A stretch of DNA of 57,049 nucleotides, taken from contig JAFQCH010000003.1 of NCBI GenBank assembly GCA_017416485.1, positions 1 to 57,049 of the forward strand, written 5' to 3'. The translations under genes were made by a program, and so were the position numbers. Source of the DNA: Clostridia bacterium. GTDB lineage: Bacteria; Bacillota; Clostridia; Oscillospirales; Acutalibacteraceae. The notes below the pieces were generated by a model. That model searched no databases. It saw only the letters and a program-made list of their open reading frames with translations, and was not told the origin of the DNA. Below are positions 1 to 8,625 of the stretch, one piece after another; the first letter of the stretch is position 1; every line of letters begins with the position of its first letter.

Positions 1-60
1 ATGAATTCCTGTTGTTTTTACCCTCTTGATGAGTTAAAATCTAATTGATTTACAATTATG

Positions 61-92
61 GGCGGTAAGCCCTGTTGTGCTTACGCCTTTTT
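61..92 (+). terminator. Candidate terminator of a gene left of the window
   Basis: GGCG-TAAGC (61-64, 66-70) pairs with GCTTACGCC (79-87), with one bulged G at 65 and an 8-base loop, and is followed by TTTTT (88-92). This is the layout of a Rho-independent terminator on the + strand. No gene ending just before it can be recognised inside the window. Confidence 0.5.
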
Positions 93-114
93 CCCATTAT
101 ATCTGGCTGCCGGC

Positions 115-181
115 GTCAAGGTCGTATTGAAACAATTTCCGCCTGCGTTCCTACCGAAATTCTTTCAATCTCCACCTTGAC
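115..181. other. Long imperfect hairpin in intergenic DNA
   Basis: Three stacked helices are visible: GTCAAGGT (115-122) with ACCTTGAC (174-181), ATTGAAA (126-132) with TTTCAAT (163-169), and AATTTC (134-139) with GAAATT (156-161). Small internal loops separate them and a 16-base apical loop closes the structure. There are about 21 Watson-Crick pairs. It matches no RNA family I recognise and no open frame spans it, so it could be a small RNA, an mRNA end structure or a remnant of an element end. Confidence 0.4.
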
Positions 182-205
182 TCTATACATAATGCACTTA
201 CCTCC

Positions 206-249
206 GGCTTACCGATGTGCTGACACTATTGGCTTACCGATGTGCTGAC
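206..249. repeat. Tandem 19-bp direct repeat
   Basis: GGCTTACCGATGTGCTGAC occurs at 206-224 and again at 231-249, a period of 25 bases. There are only two units and no third copy was found nearby. Confidence 0.7.
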
Positions 250-256
250 CTTACCA

Positions 257-329
257 CGCCATTCCGATAATTTTGCATTTTGCATTTTCAATTTTGCATT
301 TCTGCGAAGCAGATAAACCGCAATTTATT
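257..329. repeat. Intergenic repeat element, copy 1
   Basis: The 23 bases at 257-279 recur exactly at 49793-49815, including the run ATTCCGATAATTTTGCATT. TTTTGCATT-type iterations follow, then a small hairpin (CTGC-GAA-GCAG near 302-312). In both places the element lies just beyond the 3' end of a minus-strand gene (here the radical SAM gene, there nth) and in the same orientation relative to it. This looks like a dispersed non-coding intergenic repeat family. Confidence 0.5.
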
Positions 330-1226
330 TCACTTCTCAATTTCTGCGTTTTTGACACCTGTGAGGTCAAACGGCGGGATGTATTGCGCTTCGGCACTGG
401 TCAGCTCCTGCACAAAGCCGTCTTCGATGCCACACAGATACAGATAATCCACCGCTTTTTCGTATTCTTCTTGGGTGAGTTTACGGTTTAAGTTTTCAAA
501 CGCAAGCGGGGTTGCGGGAGGCGTGTACTGTCCCATGAGGGAGAACAAAGCCTGCCCCGGTGCGAACAAGGACGAAAACAGGTCGATGACACCGTATGTA
601 TTTTCAAGTTCACCCGGCAGAACAAGATGTCGCACAAGAATTCCTTTTTGCAACATCCCGAAATCATCGAGCTGCACATCGCCCACCTGACGGTACATTT
701 CTTTGAGTGCCGACCGCACACGGAACGGATAATCCGCCGCGGCAGAATATTTTTTGGCGGGGGCAACGGCACTGTATTTGAGGTCGGGCATATAAATATC
801 GATTTTGCCTTCAAGCATTTTCAGCGTCTGCACGCTGTCATAGCCGCCCGAATTCCAGATGACGGGCACTTCATGCGAAAAGCCGTCGAGCGCTTCGGCA
901 ATCTGTGCGGCAAAATGGGTCGGGGTGACAAGATTGATATTGTCCGCACCCTGCCACACGAGTTCTTCAAAAATCTCTCGCAGACGCGGTACCGTGACTG
1001 CTTCACCGAACCCGTCCGCGCTGATTTGTTTATTCTGACAGAACACGCAACGCAGGTTGCATCCGCTGAAAAACACCGTTCCGCTGCCGCCCGAACCGCT
1101 GACACACGGCTCTTCCCAGAAATGCAAAGCCGCCCTTGCAAGAACAAGGGCTTCTTTCTGACCGCAAAATCCTTTGTGCTGACTGCGGTCAATTTTGCAA
1201 TTGCGGGGGCACAGGGTGCATTCCAT
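330..1226 (-). CDS. Radical SAM protein, PflA/PflX-like (COG1313 type)
   Basis: The protein has 298 residues and resembles the pyruvate formate-lyase activase-like branch of radical SAM enzymes. Near residues 55-62 the motif CNLRCVFC gives the CxxxCxxC site for the 4Fe-4S cluster that cleaves S-adenosylmethionine. The N-terminus MECTLCPRNCKID carries further cysteines that could hold an accessory cluster. I chose the ATG at 1226 because it sits 1 base after the stop of the upstream helicase gene, while the longer frame would start inside that gene. It is probably co-transcribed with the helicase. The substrate is unknown: no pyruvate formate-lyase or glycyl-radical enzyme lies nearby, so activation of a particular enzyme cannot be claimed. 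The family is secure and the function is not. Confidence 0.85.
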   Translation of the reverse strand: MECTLCPRNCKIDRSQHKGFCGQKEALVLARAALHFWEEPCVSGSGGSGTVFFSGCNLRCVFCQNKQISADGFGEAVTVPRLREIFEELVWQGADNINLVTPTHFAAQIAEALDGFSHEVPVIWNSGGYDSVQTLKMLEGKIDIYMPDLKYSAVAPAKKYSAAADYPFRVRSALKEMYRQVGDVQLDDFGMLQKGILVRHLVLPGELENTYGVIDLFSSLFAPGQALFSLMGQYTPPATPLAFENLNRKLTQEEYEKAVDYLYLCGIEDGFVQELTSAEAQYIPPFDLTGVKNAEIEK

Positions 1227-1227
1227 G

Positions 1228-3309
1228 TCAGTTTTCCTTTTTGTAAAGCAGATGCAGTTCGTGCAGGGCACGTGTGGTCATCATATAAGCCACACGTCTG
1301 TTTTTTTCAAGATCTTCGGCATGCGGGATAATAACTGCATCGAATTCAAGCCCTTTGCTCAATGTGACGGGCATAACAATAACTTTACTGCTCATGCGCG
1401 AGTAGGCGGTGTTGACCAGTTCGCAATCGGGCAGATATTTTTTGATTTCTTTATGGAATTTTGCCGCGGTGGCCGCAGTGTCGGTGAGAATGCAGACGGA
1501 ATTGTAGTCCGCAGGCACATTTTTTGCGATTTCGGCGGCTTGTTTGGCTTCTTTTTTTGTGTGATACACGAAAGGTGCTTGTCCTTCACGGTCAAAAACA
1601 TCATAATCCGCACCGTCAAGGAATTGTTTGGAAAATTCGCTGAGCTGTTTGGTGGCACGGTAGCTTTTGCCGAGTTTCATCACGGATGCACCGTAAATTT
1701 CGCAAAGCTGTGCTTCGCTTGTGGTGTTCAGCTGGGGAACAAGTGCCTGATTGGTGTCTGCAAGCAAGGTGAACACGGCTTTGGGATACAGCAAACGCAG
1801 AATTTTGTGCTGCAAAACAGAGTAATCCTGCGCTTCGTCAAGCAGGATGTGTGCAGGCGGCTCGTCCTGCTCGCAGTTGCCGAGCTTCGCGGCAATATAC
1901 AATGCCATCACGGCATCTTCAAAATTGAGAAGACGATTTCCCATGCGGTGGGCAAGATTGTCCACAAGATCCTTTTCCTTGCACCATGCACGGAAAAAGC
2001 GGTAGTAAAGCGGCACGGTGTCCTGTGCCACGGCACCGTTGATCATCATTTCGAGGTTGCCGAGGGCACTGTTTTTTAAGTTTTCCATGAGTTTCTGCAG
2101 AGGCTCATGGCTTTCGTGTTTTTCGAGCAGTTTTGTTGTCAGATCAAGGCGATTGATGATGAAATAATCTTCAATTTCGTCGCGTGCCCATTCCAGCAAC
2201 AATTGCAAACGGGCATGCACGGACAGATTGACCGAAAATGCTTCGTACTTCTTTTTCATGGTTTCGGCAGACAGTGCAACATCGCCGAACACGCGGATAT
2301 CAAAGAAACGACAGTGCATGAGGTCAAGACAGCGATCCACATAGGCAAGAAAATCGGGGTCATACACGGCATTGACCGTTCTTGTGCGGTGTTCATTGCC
2401 TTCCAGCACCGCTTCGGCCAGTTCATAATAGTCGGTCACGGTGTATTCGGGCAGATATTGCTCGAGCAAAGATGAGAACAGGCAAGAGCGAACTTCCTCT
2501 TCACCGAGGTCGGGCAGAACACCCGACACATAGTGCAGAAATGCCACATTATTTGTAAACAGAAGAATATCTTTTGAAATCAGGCTTGTACGCAGTTCAT
2601 ACAACAGCCATGCGAGGCGGTGCATGCCGATGCTTGTTTTTCCGCACCCCGCGGGACCGAACACGGCAAGGCTTTTTTTTGTGTCAAAACGGATACAGCG
2701 GTTCTGTTCACGCTGAATGGAACAAACAATAACCTTCAGTCGGTCGCTCGATGCCCCCGAAAGCACATTGCGCAAAACCGTATCGTCAATGCGAAGATCG
2801 GCATCCCAGCAAGCAACCAGTTCGCCGTCCTTGAACTGATATTGGCGAATTTTCTGAATTTCACCTTCGATGAGTCCCATCGGGGCGGTGTAAGAGGCTT
2901 TGCCTGTTTCGCCTGTGTAGAACAGCGAACAAACGGGGGTGCGCCAGTCATAAACATGCACGAACAGAGAGTCGGAGTCCATCAGCGTGCGAAGACCGAC
3001 ATAAATCTGTTCTGCTGCGTAGCCGTTTTCCTGAAAATCGACCCTGCCGAAATAAGGAGAAACACGCATCTTTTCAAGAATATAGCGGGTTGCAATGCAA
3101 TCATTGACCGTCTGCATTTTTTTGCCGATGGATTCCTGCAGGTCAAAGGCATGCCCATAGACCGCACCGTAAGGATTGTCCAACGAGAATTGGGCACCCT
3201 CGGCACGGGCTTGCGCAAGCTGTTCGGTTTTTAATTGCGACAGATACTGCATCTGTGCATCAATAAACGCCTGCACACTGTGAAAATAATTCAGTTCCTG
3301 CTTGTCCAT
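1228..3309 (-). CDS. helD: HelD-like superfamily I helicase
   Basis: This 693-residue UvrD/Rep-type ATPase matches the HelD family, which in Gram-positives binds RNA polymerase and recycles stalled or idle complexes. Walker A is GPAGCGKTS near residue 220 and the Walker B/DEAQD motif (HILLDEAQDYSVLQ) is near residue 490. The N-terminal 200 residues contain the coiled-coil-like region typical of HelD (QLKTEQLAQARAE). A late helicase motif VMPVTLSKGLEFDAVIIP lies near the C-terminus. Length is a little under the 774 residues of Bacillus subtilis HelD. The start at 3309 has GAGGTG just upstream. Divergent promoters separate it from the GPH transporter gene, and the radical SAM gene follows immediately. 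Confidence 0.88.
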   Translation of the reverse strand: MDKQELNYFHSVQAFIDAQMQYLSQLKTEQLAQARAEGAQFSLDNPYGAVYGHAFDLQESIGKKMQTVNDCIATRYILEKMRVSPYFGRVDFQENGYAAEQIYVGLRTLMDSDSLFVHVYDWRTPVCSLFYTGETGKASYTAPMGLIEGEIQKIRQYQFKDGELVACWDADLRIDDTVLRNVLSGASSDRLKVIVCSIQREQNRCIRFDTKKSLAVFGPAGCGKTSIGMHRLAWLLYELRTSLISKDILLFTNNVAFLHYVSGVLPDLGEEEVRSCLFSSLLEQYLPEYTVTDYYELAEAVLEGNEHRTRTVNAVYDPDFLAYVDRCLDLMHCRFFDIRVFGDVALSAETMKKKYEAFSVNLSVHARLQLLLEWARDEIEDYFIINRLDLTTKLLEKHESHEPLQKLMENLKNSALGNLEMMINGAVAQDTVPLYYRFFRAWCKEKDLVDNLAHRMGNRLLNFEDAVMALYIAAKLGNCEQDEPPAHILLDEAQDYSVLQHKILRLLYPKAVFTLLADTNQALVPQLNTTSEAQLCEIYGASVMKLGKSYRATKQLSEFSKQFLDGADYDVFDREGQAPFVYHTKKEAKQAAEIAKNVPADYNSVCILTDTAATAAKFHKEIKKYLPDCELVNTAYSRMSSKVIVMPVTLSKGLEFDAVIIPHAEDLEKNRRVAYMMTTRALHELHLLYKKEN

Positions 3310-3365
3310 CCGACACCTCTTAAAAAACGGCAGATATGTACCCTGATTTTCGGGCGACCTGCGCC

Positions 3366-3395
3366 ATTATACTCATCATTATACACCCAAATCAA
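3366..3395 (-). promoter_or_regulatory. Promoter of helD
   Basis: On the minus strand, TTGATT (3390-3395) and TATAAT (3366-3371) are separated by 18 bases. A second TATAAT (3378-3383), 12 bases upstream, could serve an alternative start with a weaker -35 TTGTGT. The signals lie back to back with the divergent promoter at 3409-3437. Confidence 0.6.
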
Positions 3396-3408
3396 ACAAA
3401 CACAAGTC

Positions 3409-3437
3409 TTGAAATAAAATAAAAATTATGGTATAAT
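3409..3437 (+). promoter_or_regulatory. Promoter of the GPH transporter operon
   Basis: TTGAAA (3409-3414), a 17-base spacer and TATAAT (3432-3437) preceded by TGG (extended -10). The start codon at 3483 follows GGGAGG at 3472-3477. Confidence 0.8.
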
Positions 3438-3482
3438 GGGGTAAGATAAAATAGAATATTATTTCCTTTGCGGGAGGTTTTT

Positions 3483-4907
3483 ATGAAAGTGAACGACAAA
3501 CTTTCTTTCGGCTCGAAGCTGTGGTACGGCTCGGGTGCGATCGGCCTTGACTTAAGCTACGGCATGTTCTACAGTTTTTTGAACAAATACCTGACAGACG
3601 TGCTTAAACTCAAATCCAACTTTCTGACCATTCTCACACCCATTGCCCGTATCTGGGACGGCATCAACGACCCGATGATGGGCACCATTGTTGACAACAC
3701 AAACACCAAAATGGGCAAATACCGCCCGTGGGTGTTGCGCGGTTCACTGCTGAATGCAATTGTGCTTGCATTTTTGTTCAACAACCCCGGCATTCCCTCC
3801 AATTCCGCATGGATCTATGTGTATATCTCCATTTTATATGTCGGCTGGGGCATGTCCAACACACTTGCCGACATTCCCTACTGGTCGATGGTGCCTTCCT
3901 TCACAAGCGACCCCAAAGAACGCTCCATGATTGCCACCATTGCCCGCACCTTCTCGGGATTGGGTCAGGGACTTGTTTCCATCGGTGCACCGATTCTCAT
4001 GAAGGTGTTCAGCACCACACAGTCCGGCGACGGCACACCCGTGTGGGATGAAAGAAGTTTTTCGTTCATTTCCATCATCTGTTCGGTCGGCCTTGTGTTC
4101 TTTGCCTGCATGGCAATGCTTAAAACCAAAGAAAACGTTGTCATTAAACAAGAAGAAAAATTCACTTTCGGAAAAGTGATTCAGATCGCAAAAGGCAATG
4201 ATCAGTTGCTTACATTCATGCTCTTTGCAATGCTTTCAAACACCGCACACTACATGATTTCGGGCGTGGGCGTTTACTTCTTCGACGTTGTTGTGGGCGA
4301 TGCGGGCAAGCAGAGCCTGTTCAATACCCTCGGTGCGGTCGGCTCCATTCTCGGCCTTGCCGTAATCCCGATCGGCATGAAGTTCACCACCCGCAGACGC
4401 ACCTATCAGTTCTCGCTGTCGCTTGCCGCCGCAGGTTTCATCGGCATGTTCGCTTCGTTCAAGCTGTTTGCCGAAAAACTCATCGTGATGTACATATTCA
4501 ACCTCATCGCACAGATCGGCACCGCCGCCATGTTCGTTTCGCAGACCGTGTTCCTTGCCGACATTGTCGACTACGGCGAAGTAAAAATGGGCTTCCGTGC
4601 GGAATCCGTCACTTTCTCCATGAAGGGATTCCTGCAGAAAATGGCATACACCATCCAGACTCTCATCATGTATCTCGGCATGAGTATCACAGGCTATAAC
4701 GGTGACCTGCACGGTGCGAATGCACCCGCCGTCAAAACCGCATTCAGCGTGATGATGCTGATTCTTCCCTTTATGTTCATGATTGCATCGCTGCTCGTGT
4801 TCTCGACGAAGTTCAGGCTGCACGGCCCCTACATGGAAGACATCACCGCCAAAGTGACCGCCGCAAAGCAGGCAAGACTTGAAAAAGCAGAACAGGAAAA
4901 CGCGTAA
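3483..4907 (+). CDS. GPH-family (MelB-like) sugar/cation symporter
   Basis: This is a 474-residue polytopic membrane protein of the glycoside-pentoside-hexuronide:cation symporter family within the major facilitator superfamily. The N-terminus KLSFGSKLWYGSGAIGLD and the loop WDGINDPMMGTIVDNTNTKMGKYRPW are the family's hallmark helix-1 and loop 2-3 signatures, with the conserved Asp residues expected at the cation site. The start at 3483 is fixed by GGGAGG five bases upstream. It is the first gene of an operon with the TraX-like gene (stop and start overlap as TAATG) and the YtqA gene. A beta-glycoside, hexuronide or pentoside is the likely cargo, but the sequence does not say which, and no glycosidase shares the operon. 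Confidence 0.85.
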   Translation: MKVNDKLSFGSKLWYGSGAIGLDLSYGMFYSFLNKYLTDVLKLKSNFLTILTPIARIWDGINDPMMGTIVDNTNTKMGKYRPWVLRGSLLNAIVLAFLFNNPGIPSNSAWIYVYISILYVGWGMSNTLADIPYWSMVPSFTSDPKERSMIATIARTFSGLGQGLVSIGAPILMKVFSTTQSGDGTPVWDERSFSFISIICSVGLVFFACMAMLKTKENVVIKQEEKFTFGKVIQIAKGNDQLLTFMLFAMLSNTAHYMISGVGVYFFDVVVGDAGKQSLFNTLGAVGSILGLAVIPIGMKFTTRRRTYQFSLSLAAAGFIGMFASFKLFAEKLIVMYIFNLIAQIGTAAMFVSQTVFLADIVDYGEVKMGFRAESVTFSMKGFLQKMAYTIQTLIMYLGMSITGYNGDLHGANAPAVKTAFSVMMLILPFMFMIASLLVFSTKFRLHGPYMEDITAKVTAAKQARLEKAEQENA

Positions 4908-5671
4908 TGCAGACTGAAAAAAAGGCCGTTACTTCGGCAAAATTAAAAATTATTGCACTTGTGTGCATGACCCTTGACCACATCGGACATGTGTTTTATA
5001 TCCCGATGATGAGTGCCTCCCCTGCATTCGCTCTTTTGTATACCCTGCTTCGTTTTGTGGGCAGAATTGCATTCCCGCTGTATGCGTTCATGATTGCTGA
5101 AGGTTGTCGGCACACAAAAAATATAAAAAAATATTTTGCTCTGTTGGCAATTTTTGCCGCGGTTTCCGAAATTCCGTTCAACATTGCAGGAAACGGTACA
5201 GTGCTTGACAGCAGTGCACAGAATGTGTATTTCACGCTGTTTTTAGGGCTTGCCGCGTGCTATGTGGTGCGTTTGTTAAAAGAAAACGGCAAGCACATTC
5301 TGTGGTCGGCGCCCGTTGCGGCTTTGCTGTGTGCGAGTGCCTATTTCCTTTCGACGGACTATTCGTGGTACGGGGTGCTGCTGATCTGGCTGTGCGCCGT
5401 AACACAGGAACAAAAAAATGCCGTGCGGATTCCCGTTTTGCTGGTGGGACTGCTTTTGATTGCAAGACCGTGGCAGATCATCCAAAACGATTTCGCATTT
5501 GCCTGCATCGACAATTCCTGCATGCAGTTGTTCGGCAGTCTGCCCGCATTGTACCTGATTTGCCGCTACAACGGCGAACGCGGAAATTTGCGCATCAACA
5601 AATACTTTTTCTATGCCTACTACCCTGCGCATCTGTTGATTTTAGGGCTGTTGGCAAGCTTGTTGAAATAA
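4907..5671 (+). CDS. TraX-like membrane protein
   Basis: This 254-residue integral membrane protein has about eight hydrophobic segments and matches the TraX family, named for the F-plasmid pilin N-acetylase. Near the N-terminus it has the family pattern LKIIALVCMTLDHIGHVF followed by RFVGRIAFPLYAFMIAEGC, where the His after MTLD and the later Arg are conserved. Many Firmicutes carry chromosomal TraX homologues with no conjugation genes, and no pilus or transfer gene is visible here, so a role as a membrane acyltransferase of unknown target is the safest reading. It starts in the one-base overlap TAATG with the transporter gene, and the next gene begins one base after its stop, implying tight translational coupling. 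Confidence 0.82.
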   Translation: MQTEKKAVTSAKLKIIALVCMTLDHIGHVFYIPMMSASPAFALLYTLLRFVGRIAFPLYAFMIAEGCRHTKNIKKYFALLAIFAAVSEIPFNIAGNGTVLDSSAQNVYFTLFLGLAACYVVRLLKENGKHILWSAPVAALLCASAYFLSTDYSWYGVLLIWLCAVTQEQKNAVRIPVLLVGLLLIARPWQIIQNDFAFACIDNSCMQLFGSLPALYLICRYNGERGNLRINKYFFYAYYPAHLLILGLLASLLK

Positions 5672-5672
5672 C

Positions 5673-6548
5673 ATGATTACCTACACTTCTTTAAACGATT
5701 ATTGTTTGTCGAATTTCGGCAAAAAACTGTATAAACTGACTGTGGACGGCGGCTTTACCTGCCCAAACCGTGACGGCACATGCGGCACAAAGGGCTGTGT
5801 GTTCTGTTCCGCAGACGGCTCGGGTGCCTTTGCCGAGAAAGGAAAAAATATTACACAGCAGCTCGAAAATGCAATATCCCGCATTGCTTCCAAAAAACCG
5901 CAGGGGTATATTGCCTATTTTCAGGCTTTCACCAACACATACGCTCCGGTAGATGTTCTGCGGGAGCGTTTTTTGTGTGCCATCCGATTCCCCGATGTGC
6001 AGGTGCTTGACATTGCCACCCGCCCCGATTGTTTGGGCGAAGATGTGTTGGATTTACTGGAAGAACTCAACAAAATCAAGCCCGTGTGGGTGGAACTGGG
6101 ATTGCAGACAAGCAAGGAAGAATCCGTAACATACATCCGAAGAGGGTATGAAAACGAAGTATATCTGCAAGCGGTGCAAAACTTAAAAAAACGAGGGATT
6201 TACTGCGTAACACACCTGATCTTAGGGCTTCCGCACGAAACGGAAGAAGACATGAAAAACAGCCTGCAATTCGCTCTCGACGCGGGCACGGATGCGGTGA
6301 AACTGCAACTTCTTCACATTTTAAAAGACACCGACCTTGCAAACGATTTCCTTGCAGGAAAATTTGAAGCACTCACCATGGAAGAATACATCCGCCTGTT
6401 GACGGTGCTGTTGCCGATGATTCCCAAAGAAGTCAGCGTGCACCGCATGACGGGCGACGGTGACAAAAAGCAACTCATAGCCCCCATGTGGAGTGCCGAC
6501 AAAAAGCGGGTGCTGAATGCCATCCGAAAAGCATTGGAAGAGAAATAA
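5673..6548 (+). CDS. YtqA-type radical SAM protein (TIGR01212 family)
   Basis: This 291-residue radical SAM protein carries the early cysteine cluster TCPNRDGTCGTKGCVFC at about residues 27-43, whose long-spaced CxxC pattern is typical of the TIGR01212/YtqA group. The following text (FQAFTNTYAPVD, then ELGLQTSKEE and LILGLPHETEEDM) supplies the remaining motifs of the partial TIM barrel that binds S-adenosylmethionine. Members resemble Elp3/MiaB-like enzymes and are suspected to act on RNA, but the substrate is not established. The gene lies one base after the TraX-like gene and ends the operon. No terminator hairpin is obvious before the GH20 promoter. Confidence 0.88.
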   Translation: MITYTSLNDYCLSNFGKKLYKLTVDGGFTCPNRDGTCGTKGCVFCSADGSGAFAEKGKNITQQLENAISRIASKKPQGYIAYFQAFTNTYAPVDVLRERFLCAIRFPDVQVLDIATRPDCLGEDVLDLLEELNKIKPVWVELGLQTSKEESVTYIRRGYENEVYLQAVQNLKKRGIYCVTHLILGLPHETEEDMKNSLQFALDAGTDAVKLQLLHILKDTDLANDFLAGKFEALTMEEYIRLLTVLLPMIPKEVSVHRMTGDGDKKQLIAPMWSADKKRVLNAIRKALEEK

Positions 6549-6571
6549 ATATTTCTTTTTTGCTTTTTGTC

Positions 6572-6600
6572 TTTACTAAATAAAAATAAAAGTGTATAAT
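6572..6600 (+). promoter_or_regulatory. Promoter of the GH20 / PH-domain operon
   Basis: TTTACT (6572-6577), a 17-base spacer and TATAAT (6595-6600). AGGGG at 6661-6665 precedes the ATG at 6674, leaving a leader of about 65 bases with no obvious riboswitch. Confidence 0.7.
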
Positions 6601-6673
6601 GATTTATTAGGTAATTATGCTCGTAATTTTGTGAGCAATTCAACAGTATTTTATATACCAAGGGGATGTCATC

Positions 6674-8128
6674 ATGGCAGTTGCCAACATTGTACCTAAA
6701 CCGAATGTCTGCGTTGTGACCGATGCAGCTGTTTTTGCAAATCTGTATAATCTCACCGAACAGACCGACCCTGCCATGCCGAAAAACGGCGCGTATGAAA
6801 TGAATCTTACCGCAACGGAAAGCACAATCAAAGCCGCTGACGAGCAGGGACTCTTCTATGCAAAACAGACCATGCGGCAACTGCAAGCCGTGCATGGCAG
6901 CAATGTCCCTTGCCTTGTTATCAAGGATGCACCTGCTTATCCTTACAGAGGCATTATGGTGGATTCCGTGCGCCATATGCAGAGTGTGCAGGAGCTTAAA
7001 AAAATCATCGATGCCGCCGCCATGTTCAAGTTCAATGTTTTTCATTGGCATCTGAGTGACGACCAGGGATTCCGCTTTGAAAGCGAAGTGTTCCCCGAAC
7101 TCATAAAAGAATCCTCCGTGCGTCCGTCTTCGGATTTCGGCAAGGTGCACGACAACACCCCTTACGGCGGATATTACACCAAAGAACAGATGAAGGAAAT
7201 CGTGGATTTCTGCCACGAGCGTTTTATCACCGTCATTCCCGAATTTGACCTGCCCGGTCACATGAGTGCCGTGTTGCACGCAAAGCCCGAACTTTCGTGC
7301 AAGGGTGAACCTGTTGCCATCAAAACCACAGCGGGTATTTTCCCCGACATTCTGTGCGCAGGCAAGCAAGAAGTTTTCGATTTTCTGTTTAAACTCTTTG
7401 ACGAAGTATGCGAGGTGTTCCCCGACCAATACATTCACATCGGCGGTGACGAAGCCCCGAAAAAATACTGGAAGACCTGCCCGCACTGTCAGAAACGCAA
7501 AGCGGAACTCGGTTTCACCGACGAAGAACAGTTGCAGGGCTACATGACCTGCCGCATTGCCGACTACCTCAAGGCAAAGGGAAGAAATGTCATTTGCTGG
7601 AACGAAACGCTTGCAAGCGATGTGTTGCCCAAAGACCTTGTGATTCAGAACTGGATGGACAAAAAGAAAAAATGCCCCTCGTTTGCAAACAAGGGCGGCA
7701 GACTGATTTATTCCGATTATTACCACTACTACACCGACTACCCCTACGACATGACTCCCGTGGCCAAAACCTACAACGCAAATCCTGTTATCAAGGGGCA
7801 GAAAGCAAAAGAAAACACCTTGGGTGTGGAAGCCCCCATCTGGACCGAGCATGTGCGTGATTTTGCCCGCCTTTGCTACATGACATGGCCGCGTTTTGCC
7901 GCCGTCAGCGAAACAGGCTGGACAAAACCGCAGAACAAGAATTACAACGATTTCAAAGAAAGAATGATTGCCCTTCTGCCCGTGCTGTCTGATATGGGGA
8001 TTGAAGCCGCGCAGCCCAAGGAATGGGATCCGAACCCCTTTACCCGTCTGTTCGGCACGACCTCCTTCTTTGCAGGCACGGTCAACAAGGAAATGATTCT
8101 CAACTTCTTAAAAGGAAACAACGATTGA
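6674..8128 (+). CDS. Beta-N-acetylhexosaminidase, GH family 20
   Basis: This 484-residue glycoside hydrolase removes terminal N-acetylglucosamine or N-acetylgalactosamine by substrate-assisted catalysis. An N-terminal alpha/beta domain (about residues 1-90) precedes the barrel, which opens with YPYRGIMVDSVRHM and continues with FKFNVFHWHLSDDQGFRFE. The catalytic Asp-Glu pair is in HIGGDEAPKKYW near residue 256. There is no signal peptide, so the enzyme is predicted to be cytoplasmic and to act on imported oligosaccharides. A CPHC pair just after the catalytic motif is unusual and might bind metal. It is the first gene of an operon with two PH-domain membrane proteins, the first of which starts in the overlap TGATG. 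Confidence 0.9.
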   Translation: MAVANIVPKPNVCVVTDAAVFANLYNLTEQTDPAMPKNGAYEMNLTATESTIKAADEQGLFYAKQTMRQLQAVHGSNVPCLVIKDAPAYPYRGIMVDSVRHMQSVQELKKIIDAAAMFKFNVFHWHLSDDQGFRFESEVFPELIKESSVRPSSDFGKVHDNTPYGGYYTKEQMKEIVDFCHERFITVIPEFDLPGHMSAVLHAKPELSCKGEPVAIKTTAGIFPDILCAGKQEVFDFLFKLFDEVCEVFPDQYIHIGGDEAPKKYWKTCPHCQKRKAELGFTDEEQLQGYMTCRIADYLKAKGRNVICWNETLASDVLPKDLVIQNWMDKKKKCPSFANKGGRLIYSDYYHYYTDYPYDMTPVAKTYNANPVIKGQKAKENTLGVEAPIWTEHVRDFARLCYMTWPRFAAVSETGWTKPQNKNYNDFKERMIALLPVLSDMGIEAAQPKEWDPNPFTRLFGTTSFFAGTVNKEMILNFLKGNND

Positions 8129-8625
8129 TGCAATACAATCCTCTTTCAAAAAAAGCAAAACCCGTTTTGATGATCACCGCCGCCATACAGGCTCTTGTGT
8201 TTGCAGGGGTCTGTTGCGGTGCTGTATGGGGCATTCCGATTTACGGCATGGGAAATATGAACATCATCCGCCTGATCGCCACGGCAATCGTGCTTGTGCT
8301 TGCCGTTTTGTGGGCGATTATTACCCCGACGGTGCGTTTTCGCCGCTATAAATACCTGCTTGCGGATGACAGAATTGAAATCGTGGAAGGTATTTTTTAC
8401 ATCCGCCGCACCATCGTGCCCATTGACCGCATTCATCAGATCGACATCACACGCGGTCCCGTTGATAATCGTTTCGGCGTTGCCAAAGTGACCGTGACCA
8501 CGGCGGGTGCCAAGGCGACCATGCGTTTTTTAGAATTCGAAAAAGCGGAAGAAATCAGCGAAATGCTCAACCGTATCATCACGCTGAAACTGCGCAGCCA
8601 AAAGGGTGACGACGATGTTCAATAA
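8128..8625 (+). CDS. PH domain membrane protein, YdbS-like
   Basis: The protein has 165 residues with two hydrophobic helices near the N-terminus (about residues 15-65) followed by a bacterial pleckstrin-homology (bPH2) domain from about residue 75. The domain shows the characteristic stretches VEGIFYIRRTIVPIDRIHQI and NRFGVAKVTVTTAGAKA. The start is the ATG overlapping the GH20 stop by one base. YdbS/YdbT pairs in bacilli are membrane proteins linked to resistance against some cell-envelope-active peptides. That role is known for the family and only inferred here. The next gene overlaps this one by 11 bases, as usual for YdbS-YdbT pairs. Confidence 0.85.
   Translation: MQYNPLSKKAKPVLMITAAIQALVFAGVCCGAVWGIPIYGMGNMNIIRLIATAIVLVLAVLWAIITPTVRFRRYKYLLADDRIEIVEGIFYIRRTIVPIDRIHQIDITRGPVDNRFGVAKVTVTTAGAKATMRFLEFEKAEEISEMLNRIITLKLRSQKGDDDVQ

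Noticed and set aside
206..249. Direct repeats as a CRISPR array
   Set aside because: There are only two 19-base units with a 6-base gap and no spacers of normal length or cas genes.
4907..5671. TraX-like gene as a sign of a conjugative element
   Set aside because: There is no relaxase, type IV secretion gene, integrase or composition change around it, and TraX homologues are common chromosomal genes in Firmicutes.
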